DNA of 64,000 nt from Gammaproteobacteria bacterium. GTDB lineage: Bacteria > Pseudomonadota > Gammaproteobacteria > Steroidobacterales > Steroidobacteraceae. The translations under genes and the position numbers were made by a program. The notes under the pieces are model-generated. The model saw only the letters and a list, made by a program, of their open reading frames with translations, was not told the origin of the DNA and did not search any database. Of this stretch, positions 47,400-55,763 are shown one piece after another; position 1 is the stretch's first letter, and every line of letters begins with the position of its first letter. The stretch lies in the NCBI GenBank assembly GCA_025357915.1, contig JANYLH010000059.1:22607-86606 (forward strand), given 5' to 3'.

Positions 47400-48176
47400 T
47401 CACATGCCCCAGAACAATCGCACGGCGATCGGAAAGCCGATCACGATGAAGGTGCACGGGAAAATGCACAGCACCAGCGGCGCCAGCATCTTGACCGGAG
47501 CTTCCATCGCCCGCTTCTCGGCACGCGCAAACCTTTCCTGCGTGCCACGCAGTGCCTGCGACCGCAGGACCGGCGCCAGGCTGACCCCTGTGGCCTCCGC
47601 CTGGACGATGGCAGCGACCGCCGCGCTTACAGCAGCGACACCCAGCCGTCGCTCGAGCCGTTGCAACGCCTCGGCGCGCGTGCGTCCGGCGCGCATCTCC
47701 TGGAGCGCGCGCTCCATGGCGGTGCGCAACGGACCCGGCGGCGAGCGAGCCACCGTGAGCTGCAGGGCCGCGCCAAAGGCACAGCCGGATTCAAGGCCGA
47801 GGGTGAGCAGATCCAGGTAGCCCGAAAGCTCGCGCGCCACGGCGCTTTGCTTCCTCACGATCCGATCGCGCAGACCGATACAAGGGACCGCGACCGCTGC
47901 GCCGGCGGAAGCTGCAACCTGCGCCGCCAGTGCCAGCCCACCGCTGCCAGAGAGAACAAGGCAGGCGCCGGCGCCAACGGCCGCGGACACGAACAACAAG
48001 GTCAGCCACTGGTGGACGCCGATGGTGCTGTCCAGGTCGGCGCGCTCCAGGGACGCCCGCATGATTTCCAGCCAGCGCACGGGGATGCGCACTCCAAGAC
48101 GGGTGGCCAGCAGGATCGAAACAACCGACACCACGCTCACGCAGGATGCAAATCCAAAACCTGTCAGGCGCTCCAT
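47400..48176 (-). CDS. tadC: TadC, inner-membrane GspF-like platform protein
   Basis: 258 residues. T2SS-F domain in the C-terminal two thirds (GYLDLLTLGLESGCAFGAAL, then AMERALQEMRAGRTRAEALQ) with membrane segments at the N-terminus, around residue 85, and at the end (LAPLVLCIFPCTFIVIGFPI). TadB and TadC form the membrane platform that couples the TadA ATPase to Flp pilus growth. It lies 6 bp after tadB and 3 bp before the DUF192 gene, inside one continuous operon. Confidence 0.92.
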   Translation of the reverse strand: MERLTGFGFASCVSVVSVVSILLATRLGVRIPVRWLEIMRASLERADLDSTIGVHQWLTLLFVSAAVGAGACLVLSGSGGLALAAQVAASAGAAVAVPCIGLRDRIVRKQSAVARELSGYLDLLTLGLESGCAFGAALQLTVARSPPGPLRTAMERALQEMRAGRTRAEALQRLERRLGVAAVSAAVAAIVQAEATGVSLAPVLRSQALRGTQERFARAEKRAMEAPVKMLAPLVLCIFPCTFIVIGFPIAVRLFWGM

Positions 48177-48182
48177 GATCCC

Positions 48183-49031
48183 TTACACCTCGACACGCAC
48201 CAGCCGGCGCAACAGCAACGCGCCGGTGATTTCCAGGACCGCCAGCACCAGCAGAGTCGCCCACCCCTGCGCCGTCGTGTACATGAGCCGCATGGCCCGC
48301 GGTTCCATGCGCGTCATCACTACCAGCAGCACCAGCGGCAACAGACCCACGATCTGCGCCTGCAGGCGCCCCTGCGCCGTCAGCGCGGCGATCTTGCCCT
48401 CGATGACTTGTTTTTCCCTGAGCGTCTGACTCAGGCGCATGAGTACCTCGGACAGATTGCCGCCCAGCTGCCGCGCCACGGCGACTGCGGTGACAAACAG
48501 CGTCGCCTCTTGGCCGCCGATCCGCCGTTGCAGGTCTTCGAGAGCATCCTCGAGCGTAGCGCCGAGCCGATGCCTGCGAACCACCAGGGTCAGCTCCTGC
48601 GCAATCGGCGGCGGCTGGTGCCGGGCGAGATGCTGGATCGCCGGCAGCAAGGCCAGGCCCGAACGTAGCGACGCCGCCAGCAGCTCGAGACAGTCGGGGA
48701 GCTGCTGCAGCAGGCGACGACGACGGCGCAATCGCCACCAGCGCGACCCCGCTGCGGGCAGCAGCAACGTCAGCGCGCCTGCAAGACTGCCCAACAGGCC
48801 GCTGTGACCAGCGGCTGCCACGCCGAGGGACACAGCGACGACCGACGCGGCCAGCAGCACGGCAAAGCGGGTGGAATCCACAAACAGGAAGGACTCCGCC
48901 AGTTCGCGCTCTACAGTGGCCTGCCTCGATTCGCGCAGGCGCACCGCCCACGCACGCAGCGCGGCCAGCAAACCCGGCGCAGCCAGGCATGCCGCCGCGG
49001 CCACAGCGGCCGCGCTCAGGGCGAGATACAC
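48183..49031 (-). CDS. tadB: TadB, inner-membrane GspF-like platform protein
   Basis: 282 residues. Hydrophobic N-terminus (LSAAAVAAAACLAAPGLLAA), two more segments near residues 60-95, and the T2SS-F domain with LPDCLELLAASLRSGLALLP, LGATLEDALEDLQRRIG and QLGGNLSEVLMRLSQTLREK. C-terminal helices follow (IVGLLPLVLLVVMTRMEP). It overlaps the TadA ATPase gene by 16 bp, which suggests coupled translation. Partner of TadC in the Tad platform. Confidence 0.92.
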   Translation of the reverse strand: MYLALSAAAVAAAACLAAPGLLAALRAWAVRLRESRQATVERELAESFLFVDSTRFAVLLAASVVAVSLGVAAAGHSGLLGSLAGALTLLLPAAGSRWWRLRRRRRLLQQLPDCLELLAASLRSGLALLPAIQHLARHQPPPIAQELTLVVRRHRLGATLEDALEDLQRRIGGQEATLFVTAVAVARQLGGNLSEVLMRLSQTLREKQVIEGKIAALTAQGRLQAQIVGLLPLVLLVVMTRMEPRAMRLMYTTAQGWATLLVLAVLEITGALLLRRLVRVEV

Positions 49032-50299
49032 CGTATTGCTCCCTTCGGCGGATGATCGAAGAAAAGGCTCGTGTCGCTGAGCAAGCCGCCCGCATGCAAC
49101 CGCTCATAGCAGGCCGGAACCTGCCCGCACGCCCGGTGTATGCCCTCAGCATCGCAACGGAACAACTCCTGTGTCTGCACCACGCCGCTGTCACAACCAA
49201 CGATCTCAGCGATACTGCTGATGCGGCGCTCGCCCCCGGCGCAGCGCGCCTGATGCACGACGAGGTCGAGGGCTCCGGCGATCTGCGCGCGGATCGCGCC
49301 CAGCGGCAGGTCGATGCCGGCCATCAGCGCCATGACCTCGAGACGCGAAAGCAGGTCGCGCGCGGAATTGGCATGCGCCGTCGTGAGCGAACCTTCATGG
49401 CCCGAGTTCATGGCCTGCAACATGTCGAGCGTCTCGCCGCCGCGGCACTCTCCGACGATGATGCGGTCGGGTCGCATGCGCAGCGCATTGCGTACCAGGT
49501 CGCGAATCGTGACTTCACCCTGTCCCTCGAGATTTCTGGGCCGCGCTTCCAGGGACACGACATGCTCGTGGTGCAGCGCAAGCTCGGCGGCGTCCTCGAT
49601 GGTAACGATGCGCTCGCCGGCCGGGATCAGCCCGGCGATGGCGTTGAGCAATGTCGTCTTGCCCGCGCCGGTGCCGCCCGAGACGACGATATTCATTCGT
49701 GCACGCACCGCAGCAGCGAGAAACTGTGCCATCGGCTCGCTCAATGCGCCGCGATTCACCAGCGCCGCGAGATCGAGCCGCAGTCCGGAAAACCTCCGGA
49801 TCGTGACGCACGGCCCCCTGATGGCGAGTGGCGGCAGCACCACGTTGACACGCGAACCATCGGGGAGGCGCGCATCCACCATGGGCGAAGCCTCATCGAC
49901 ACGCCGGCCGGCACCCGCGACGATGCGGTCGATTACGCTGCGGAGCGCTTGCTCGCTGCTGAAGAGTGCCGGACTCGCCTCGATCAGACCCATCCTTTCC
50001 ACGTACACGGCATCAGGACCGTTGATCATGATTTCGCTGATACCGGGGTCGGCCAGAAGCCGCTCGAGCGGACCGTAGCCAAGGGCTTCGTCCACCACCG
50101 TGCGGATCAGTGCCTCGGTCGTGCTTCCGGGCGGCAGCCCGCGACGGGTGAGGTTCTGCCGTACCACTCGCCCGGCCAGTTCGCGCAGCGGTGCATCCGC
50201 GAGGCTCGCGACATCCGTGCGGCGCAGATCAAGCTCGGCGCGCAGCTCCTCCTGGACCTGCCGGGCCAACGCCAATTCCTGGCCACGCACGGTATTCAC
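49016..50299 (-). CDS. tadA: TadA/CpaF secretion ATPase
   Basis: 427 residues, PilT/VirB11-like hexameric ATPase that powers Flp pilus extension. An N-terminal region with EALGYGPLERLLADPGISEI precedes the catalytic half: Walker A VVSGGTGAGKTTLLNAIAGL, Asp box TIEDAAELALHHEHVVSLEA, Walker B MRPDRIIVGECRGGETLDML and His box NSGHEGSLTTAHANSARDLL. It overlaps the secretin gene by 4 bp (ATGA). In most Tad loci a CpaE/TadZ gene stands before this one; here none does. Confidence 0.95.
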   Translation of the reverse strand: MNTVRGQELALARQVQEELRAELDLRRTDVASLADAPLRELAGRVVRQNLTRRGLPPGSTTEALIRTVVDEALGYGPLERLLADPGISEIMINGPDAVYVERMGLIEASPALFSSEQALRSVIDRIVAGAGRRVDEASPMVDARLPDGSRVNVVLPPLAIRGPCVTIRRFSGLRLDLAALVNRGALSEPMAQFLAAAVRARMNIVVSGGTGAGKTTLLNAIAGLIPAGERIVTIEDAAELALHHEHVVSLEARPRNLEGQGEVTIRDLVRNALRMRPDRIIVGECRGGETLDMLQAMNSGHEGSLTTAHANSARDLLSRLEVMALMAGIDLPLGAIRAQIAGALDLVVHQARCAGGERRISSIAEIVGCDSGVVQTQELFRCDAEGIHRACGQVPACYERLHAGGLLSDTSLFFDHPPKGAIRCISP

Positions 50300-51528
50300 C
50301 GCGGCCCTTGTCCGCCGAGCACCCGATCGGCGCGCTCGAGCTGCTGCAGGCCCGGATCGGGCGCGGCACCGTCCGCCGGCCGCGCGGCAACGATACGCGG
50401 AGTGATGAACACGACCAGCTCCGAATCCTGTGCCTGGCGGCTGCGCGACTGGAACAGAGGTGCGATTCCCGGCACGGCGCTCAAGCCCGGCAATCCGTGC
50501 CGGTCGTTGCTGCTCGAGCGATTCACGAGGCCCGCGATGACAATGGTTTCGCCGGTGCGAACATTGACCTCCGTGTTCGAATGGCGCTTGAGGATGCCGG
50601 GCACGCCCAGGACCTGGACACTGCGGTCGATGTCACTGACCTCGGTCTCGACGCGCGCGTACACGTTGCCGGCGTCGTCGGCGACTGGCTTGACGTCGAG
50701 GATGACGCCGTACTCGCGGTACTGAACGCTGGGCGTACCCTGGCCGTTCGTGACCGGAACCGGCAACTCGCCGCCAGCAACGAAATGCGCTTCCCCGCCA
50801 CTGCGGCAACTCAGGGTCGGTTCGGCGACGATTCGCGCCTCGCCGCGCTGGCGCAGCAGGTCGATCGTCGAGCCGAGCTTCCCCGCCCATTCCAGGTAGC
50901 CGTGGCGGCCCGGGTCGCCGCCTGAATCCACGCTGGCCGCCGGACCCTGCAGCACGTTGTCCCAGCGGATGCCAAGGCTGTTCAGCGCCGAGTGACGCAC
51001 CTCGAGTATGCGGACCTGCAGGTGAATCATCGCGTCCCAGCCGACGCGATCGATGAAATCGAATACCCGGCCCGGATAAGCCTTCATGATCGCTGCGGCG
51101 CGCTCACGATCGGCGTCGCTGACGCGATGTCCTTCGAGGACGATGCGGTCGCCGGCCAGTCGGGCGCTGATCTGGTGCGTTCCATCGAGGAGACGCTGCA
51201 CCTGGCCGTAGAGAGCCTCCCCGTTGAACTCCAGTACATTGACGACGTAGCGCAAGTGCCCACCGTCGCGCGTCCAGACATGAATCGCGCTCACGCCGGC
51301 AGTTTCGCCCAGCACCAGCAACCGGTTGCCCTCAACCTGCACGACGGAAATGACGCGGCCATTACCGACGGCCACCCGCTGCGCATTGACTTCGAGCACG
51401 CGGGTGTCGCCGGCAAACAGCTCGAGGCGCTCGGTGGGCGTAGTGCCCGCCCATGCAGGCTGAAAAAGAACGGCCAGAGCCGCAGCAACGCACGGCGCCA
51501 ACAACCGCATGCGGCTGGGGTCTGTCAT
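50296..51528 (-). CDS. rcpA: RcpA/CpaC-type outer-membrane secretin
   Basis: 410 residues. The signal peptide is LLAPCVAAALAVLFQPAWAG. An N-terminal pilus-assembly segment carries RLELFAGDTRVLEVNAQRVA and VIVTVQ-like strands. The secretin domain spans ~200-385, with YREYGVILDVKPVADDAGNV and TEVNVRTGETIVIAGLVNR, and the C-terminal FITPRIVAARP is the usual secretin close. It forms the outer-membrane ring for the Flp pilus. Overlaps the CpaB and TadA genes by 4 bp on either side. Confidence 0.94.
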   Translation of the reverse strand: MTDPSRMRLLAPCVAAALAVLFQPAWAGTTPTERLELFAGDTRVLEVNAQRVAVGNGRVISVVQVEGNRLLVLGETAGVSAIHVWTRDGGHLRYVVNVLEFNGEALYGQVQRLLDGTHQISARLAGDRIVLEGHRVSDADRERAAAIMKAYPGRVFDFIDRVGWDAMIHLQVRILEVRHSALNSLGIRWDNVLQGPAASVDSGGDPGRHGYLEWAGKLGSTIDLLRQRGEARIVAEPTLSCRSGGEAHFVAGGELPVPVTNGQGTPSVQYREYGVILDVKPVADDAGNVYARVETEVSDIDRSVQVLGVPGILKRHSNTEVNVRTGETIVIAGLVNRSSSNDRHGLPGLSAVPGIAPLFQSRSRQAQDSELVVFITPRIVAARPADGAAPDPGLQQLERADRVLGGQGPR

Positions 51529-52382
51529 GGGTTCGCCCTCGCACCACCGCGCCCGCCAATGATGAATTGCACTCGCGATATGCGTGCCGCGGCACGGCGG
51601 CGCTCGGGCCTGCCAAACAGATTCGCCTCGGCGACGGAGTGCAGTGTCGTCGGCTCCGAATCACCCGCCGGCCGCAGGAGCACGGCCAGGTCACCCAGCT
51701 GCTGGGCCAGCAGAATGCGTTCACCGTCCTCCGGGCGCACGTGCAGCGTCACGGTCGCGTATGGGGCCATTGCAGGCACGGATCCGTCTTCATTGGCGCC
51801 GTTGGCAGCCGGGCGCCGTTGCAGTTGCTGGCCCGTGGCGACGACGCGCACGGCCTGGAGGAGCGGCCGCACACTCGCTACGCCCGTGCCACCCTCCCCG
51901 GCGTGCGTGACGAACAGCAGATCGACGAAGTCACCCGGCGAGATCAACCCCGCCGCGGCGCCGCTCTCATCCACCGGGATGGTCAGCGCCCGTAATCCCG
52001 GTTCCACCAGCGAAGACAACTCGACCGCCGCGGGAACCGCCAGCGCAGAGGCGGTGACCGCTTCGCCGCTGGCAAGCGCGCGCGTGAGCCTGCGGCCCAG
52101 TACAGCCGCCGCGCCGTTCGCATCGAGTACGTCGCTCGCGAGAAAACGCTCAGGCACGGCACGGCGCGCCAGCATCGCGGCCTCTAGTGCGACGCCGACA
52201 GGCAGGGCGGTGGACGCGACCAGAACTTCGCGCGTCGCGTATTGCCCGGCAAGGTGCTGCCGGGCCACGGCCGCCTGTGTGCTCAGATAGCGATGCGCCA
52301 GCAGGTAGGCGCAACCGCCCATCGCCGCGGCCACAATTGCGAGCAGTATGTTTCGGTCGGCCAACCATGATTTCCACCTCAT
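51525..52382 (-). CDS. cpaB: CpaB/RcpC pilus assembly protein
   Basis: 285 residues from ATG 52382 (MRWKSWLADRNILLAIVAAA), chosen because a membrane segment follows directly and the frame further upstream runs antisense-like through the preceding small pilin gene. A SAF domain follows (VLVASTALPVGVALEAAMLA). The RcpC/CpaB central part is recognisable by LTIPVDESGAAAGLISPGDF and VDLLFVT. CpaB proteins are periplasmic and may interact with peptidoglycan and the secretin. Overlaps the secretin gene by 4 bp. Confidence 0.9.
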   Translation of the reverse strand: MRWKSWLADRNILLAIVAAAMGGCAYLLAHRYLSTQAAVARQHLAGQYATREVLVASTALPVGVALEAAMLARRAVPERFLASDVLDANGAAAVLGRRLTRALASGEAVTASALAVPAAVELSSLVEPGLRALTIPVDESGAAAGLISPGDFVDLLFVTHAGEGGTGVASVRPLLQAVRVVATGQQLQRRPAANGANEDGSVPAMAPYATVTLHVRPEDGERILLAQQLGDLAVLLRPAGDSEPTTLHSVAEANLFGRPERRRAAARISRVQFIIGGRGGARANP

Positions 52383-52401
52383 CTGCGCACTCCTGTACCG
52401 G

Positions 52402-52578
52402 CTAGCAAAGCGACACCAGAAAACTGAAGGTGGCGTAACTGTCACGGACCGCATTGGCCAGTGCGCCGGCCACCGAGCGGCCATCGAACAACGGGATGAA
52501 GAGCGCCAGGACAACCGTGACCAGGCCGATCAGGTACTCGACCACGGCCTGCCCCCGCTGCGAGCCGGAGCACTTCAA
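52402..52578 (-). CDS. 58-residue Flp/TadF-like small prepilin with TTG start
   Basis: Too short for standard gene calling. Starts TTG 52578, overlapping the preceding stop as TTGA (TTG at 52576-52578, TGA at 52575-52577), which supports translational coupling and therefore the unusual start. Begins KCSGSQRG/QAVVEYLIGLV: a type IV-like site with Gly at -1 and Glu at +5, then the helix LIGLVTVVLALFIPLF, and it ends SYATFSFLVSLC before TAG 52402-52404. It has the length and form of a Flp-type pilin or a minor prepilin. Between the hypothetical protein and cpaB. Confidence 0.75.
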   Translation of the reverse strand: MKCSGSQRGQAVVEYLIGLVTVVLALFIPLFDGRSVAGALANAVRDSYATFSFLVSLC

Positions 52579-53264
52579 GGTCGGGCCCCCGCAGCCAGGT
52601 GCTCAACAAGCACCAGGGTGGTGCCTCGCGGCAGCGGGACTGCGATCGCCCGGGCGGCTGCCGGGCCGCGCTGAAGATCCACGACGTTGCCGGCGGCCAT
52701 CGCGACGGCCATCCAACCGCGGCGCCGGGCGCCCGTCTGCAGTTGCTGCAACACCGCGGCCGGCGCAAGAGGCGACTCAACGGTGAATGCCGTGACCGTG
52801 TCACCCTGCTGCACCGACTGCAGTACGTTGACCAACCTGGCGCCTGCCGGCAGCGGCAAGAGCGGCGCGGGACGTGCGGTCACCGGTTCGAACAGGTCGA
52901 CTTCAGAGAGGAAGCCGATGCTCCCTGCGCCCGTTTCCTGCAGCTGCGCGGTCTGCACCTGGCCGCCCACGCGATGGCTGACGAGCAACCAGCCACCCTC
53001 GCGTCGACAGGAGCTGACCGATGCGCCCTCGCCCGAACTTCTCCACACCCGCTCGAGCAGACGGCAGGCGCGGATTGGCGCCAGGTCGGACGATACCGTA
53101 CGGCTGCGGATCCCCTTGCCATTCACCCGTAACAGCTGGGTAACAGGCGCCGCGGCAAAACCGCGCGGCAACTCACCATAGGGGCCCGCGGCATGCGCCG
53201 CGCCGGGGCGCACCAGCGCCAAAACGATGGCGGTGACGATCCGGATCAGCACGGCGGCGTCCAC
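52575..53264 (-). CDS. Exported hypothetical protein of the Tad locus
   Basis: 229 residues. N-terminal signal IVTAIVLALVRPGAAHAAGP. The mature protein is rich in Val, Ala and Arg with no domain recognised: notable pieces are CRLLERVWRSSGEGASVSSC, VQTAQLQETGAGSIGFLSEV and VEHLAAGARP at the end. Cys residues around 67 and 84 could form a disulphide. It overlaps a TadE-like gene at its start (19 bp) and the small prepilin at its stop (4 bp). A periplasmic pilus-assembly role is inferred from position alone. Confidence 0.65.
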   Translation of the reverse strand: MDAAVLIRIVTAIVLALVRPGAAHAAGPYGELPRGFAAAPVTQLLRVNGKGIRSRTVSSDLAPIRACRLLERVWRSSGEGASVSSCRREGGWLLVSHRVGGQVQTAQLQETGAGSIGFLSEVDLFEPVTARPAPLLPLPAGARLVNVLQSVQQGDTVTAFTVESPLAPAAVLQQLQTGARRRGWMAVAMAAGNVVDLQRGPAAARAIAVPLPRGTTLVLVEHLAAGARP

Positions 53265-53962
53265 GAGGTCGCAGGCGTGTCCCGCTCGATGACATGACTG
53301 AGGCGGTCAGCCGGAACGCGCTCGGGATCGACGCTCCCTGGGCAGAAGTGGCGAAACGCCGGCTCGATGTTGGACAGCAGGCCAGTGCCCAGCGCGATCA
53401 GGCCGTGAAGCGACTGCGCAGCGTGAGTGATGACCAGGCTGCCCGTGCGGCGGGCCACCTGCCCCGGCGCTCCGCTGGCCCAATTGTCGCCGAGCAGCAC
53501 GTAGCTGCCGCGCAGCTCGAGGGGAATGCCTGCGAAGGGCTCGGGCAGTTCCGCGGGTCGTGACACGGCCACCGATAGCTCTTCGCGGTACAGCGTGACA
53601 TCGCGCAGGTCGAAGCCCGGTGCGAGGCGCGCGGCGACCCTGAACGGCGCCAGCAGGGCGCGCGTGGCCTGACCAGAAGGCCCTGGTGTGGGGCCAACGG
53701 AAGACTCTGCGGCGACCTGCTCCGCCCGGGGCTGATCGCTCCCCGCGGCGGCTGGAAACAACGCTGCGCTCATCGCCTCGCTCCCGGGGCCGTGCGCACC
53801 GGGCTGGAGCCATGCGGTCTCGAACGCCAGGCGCCGCGCACCTTCGAACGTGGCGACCTGCAGTTCGTGGTAGCGGCTGATGACCGGCATGCCGACGAGG
53901 AGCGTAGCCAGCACGCCCACGGCGACCGCAAACTCCGCCATGGCCTGTCCCCGGCAGTTCAC
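53246..53962 (-). CDS. TadE-like pseudopilin
   Basis: 238 residues. MNCRG/QAMAEFAVAVGVLATLL is a prepilin-type start with Gly at -1 and Glu at +5, followed by one membrane helix; a periplasmic domain of about 200 residues follows without recognised motif, containing AARLAPGFDLRDVTLYREEL and ending VIERDTPATSWTPPC. The overlap with both neighbours (4 and 19 bp) places it in the Tad operon. TadE-like minor pilins are needed for Flp pilus assembly and may set its tip. Confidence 0.85.
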   Translation of the reverse strand: MNCRGQAMAEFAVAVGVLATLLVGMPVISRYHELQVATFEGARRLAFETAWLQPGAHGPGSEAMSAALFPAAAGSDQPRAEQVAAESSVGPTPGPSGQATRALLAPFRVAARLAPGFDLRDVTLYREELSVAVSRPAELPEPFAGIPLELRGSYVLLGDNWASGAPGQVARRTGSLVITHAAQSLHGLIALGTGLLSNIEPAFRHFCPGSVDPERVPADRLSHVIERDTPATSWTPPC

Positions 53963-55302
53963 GGCAACACCAGGTACGGATCGGCGGCGCCGCCACGCGC
54001 CAGGGCTGCCTCAAGCCGCTGCGCGTGCGTCACCGGCGCGAGTCGCGTCTGCCAGTACGGATTGAACAGGCTGGCCAGTTCCGCGCGGCGATCGGCACGG
54101 CCGATCGGCCGCTGAAAGGTTACCTGCGCCGCCGACAGGGCGTACGCAGCACCCGAGTGGTACGCGGGCAGGGCCTTCTTCGGATCTTCACCGGGAACTA
54201 CGCTAGCCGCTCCACCCAGTGCGACATCGCTGGTGGCAATGGTGCCGCCGGGCTGGCGCAGTTCGAGATCAAACCGGAGCGGTGCGACCAGCTGAGCGCG
54301 CACGATCCGCACGTCGCGATAGGCCGGGAGCCCCGCGTAACCGTTCCTCGCCACCAGATCGCGAGCCGCATTGCGGGAACTGCGGGGATTGTCGCGATAG
54401 CTGCCGCCGTGCTCACCGCGGCTGCCCGCCACGCGCCGCCGGTTCTCGGCGGCGTGCCAGGCGAGCGGCTGTTCCCGTGTCCCCAGCAGCACTGGCACGC
54501 GCAATGCCAGCGTATCCATGCCGCGCCAGGAATCGTAGCCGATGAGATCCGTGCCCCCACGCTTCTTCAACGTGGCCAGCGGCGGCAACCCGAGCGTCCA
54601 GCCGCGCGCACGAGTAAAACCATCGCGCGAGGCCATGACCACCTCGCGCAGCCGCGCCCGCTCGTCACCCACGCGGCCATGGCCCTCGGTCAATGCGTGC
54701 CACCGCGCAGCGTTGCTGACCGCGAATTCCCGGCCGACACCCTCTGCGCCCAGTTCCGGAACGTTGGCGAGCGCGATGTCTCGCGCCAGACTTCCGGCCA
54801 GGCCGCCCGCTTGCGCGTCGGCGAGATATTCCGCGCGCGACAGCACCTCGATATTCCAGTGGCTGGCCGCGGATTCCAACGGAGGCAGTGCACGCTGCAC
54901 GCCCCGATCGATCTCACGCCACACTCGCGACAGCGCGCGCAGCGGCTCTCCGAGCGGCGGCACCACCGTAGTGATCGTGGCGCTCCGCTGCAACAATTGG
55001 TTCATGTAACCCGACCACGATCGCAGTGACACCGACTGTGCGATTGCGACCTCGTTGGCGACGATGGCCCGATTCATGTACGCCTGAAAATTGAGTGCCC
55101 GCGCTTCCGATTGCGCCGCGCTGTAGGCCGCGGCGTCGGCTGCCCCGACCAGGCGCACCTTGGCGGCCACGATCTGCCCGGAGTTGAACACGTACAGCAG
55201 GCTCGCGATGAGCGCGGCGAGCAGCATCAGCAGGAGCGCAAGCACCTGCCCGCGTTCGCGCAACGGCCGGCGCCGGTACGCCCAGCTAGCGCGGCTGGTC
55301 AT
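53959..55302 (-). CDS. TadG-like pilus assembly protein
   Basis: 447 residues. An N-terminal tail with ERGQVLALLLMLLAALIASL (a prepilin-like Gly/Gln junction but without the Glu at +5) leads into one membrane helix. The rest is periplasmic, starting VRLVGAADAAAYSAAQSEAR, the pattern of the TadG N-terminal domain, then YMNRAIVANEVAIAQSV. No von Willebrand A domain with a metal site was recognised, although some TadG proteins carry one. It overlaps flp by 17 bp and the TadE-like gene by 4 bp. Confidence 0.82.
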   Translation of the reverse strand: MTSRASWAYRRRPLRERGQVLALLLMLLAALIASLLYVFNSGQIVAAKVRLVGAADAAAYSAAQSEARALNFQAYMNRAIVANEVAIAQSVSLRSWSGYMNQLLQRSATITTVVPPLGEPLRALSRVWREIDRGVQRALPPLESAASHWNIEVLSRAEYLADAQAGGLAGSLARDIALANVPELGAEGVGREFAVSNAARWHALTEGHGRVGDERARLREVVMASRDGFTRARGWTLGLPPLATLKKRGGTDLIGYDSWRGMDTLALRVPVLLGTREQPLAWHAAENRRRVAGSRGEHGGSYRDNPRSSRNAARDLVARNGYAGLPAYRDVRIVRAQLVAPLRFDLELRQPGGTIATSDVALGGAASVVPGEDPKKALPAYHSGAAYALSAAQVTFQRPIGRADRRAELASLFNPYWQTRLAPVTHAQRLEAALARGGAADPYLVLP

Positions 55303-55540
55303 AGTTGTCCAGCTTCAGATCGCGCTGCGCCTGCGCCTGCGCGTCGTTGGCCGCCGCGTTCGCAACCGTGCGCGCGGTGCTCGTGCTCTTGCCGGCGAGC
55401 GCCTGCGCCGTAACCGCCATCTGCCCGCGCACGGTCTTGCCAAATGCGGTGTACACACCGATGGCCGCGACGGCGATCAGCGCCACGATGATGATGTATT
55501 CGGTCATGCCCTGGCCGCGTGTCGCGCGCTGCGTGTTCAT
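55286..55540 (-). CDS. flp: Flp-type major pilin
   Basis: 84 residues. The prepilin site TRG/QGMTEYIIIVALIAV (Gly -1, Glu +5, Tyr +6) and the helix IIIVALIAVAAIGVYTAFG are classic for Flp pilins. The tail is Ala/Gln/Asp-rich (AAANDAQAQAQRDLKLDNYD) and long for the family, which usually ends soon after the helix. A Shine-Dalgarno GAGGTGAACC precedes ATG 55540. First gene of the Tad operon, so the main promoter should lie in the 223-bp gap upstream. Confidence 0.92.
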   Translation of the reverse strand: MNTQRATRGQGMTEYIIIVALIAVAAIGVYTAFGKTVRGQMAVTAQALAGKSTSTARTVANAAANDAQAQAQRDLKLDNYDQPR

Positions 55541-55763
55541 GGTTCACCTCGTGCTGGCATGGATTGGCTAAGGCGGCATTCCACCCCGCCGGGCCGCCGG
55601 GGTCATGCCGGCAATGCCGCGTGTTTGCGTGGATATTCATGCGCACTGATGAGGCAAGGGCGGCTTTACGCCCACCCCGCCCGCAAATGCCCCCGGCGGC
55701 TTGCCGGCTGCGGAACTAACAGGCTAACGTGCGCTCTGAATTGGGGTCCGCAGGGGTCAATTA
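55541..55763. other. Divergent intergenic region between flp and the S8 protease
   Basis: 223 bp with two outward-facing genes, so at least two promoters are expected. GC-rich with several short self-complementary stretches (for example near 55590-55610), none followed by a T-run. No clear sigma-70 or sigma-54 box was recognised; a TGGCAT-N4-TGGCT string at about 55557-55571 is a poor sigma-54-like match. I see no riboswitch. Confidence 0.5.

Noticed and set aside
55541..55763. c-di-GMP (GEMM) riboswitch before the S8 protease or flp
   Set aside because: The short GC-rich self-complementary pieces do not match the GEMM core.
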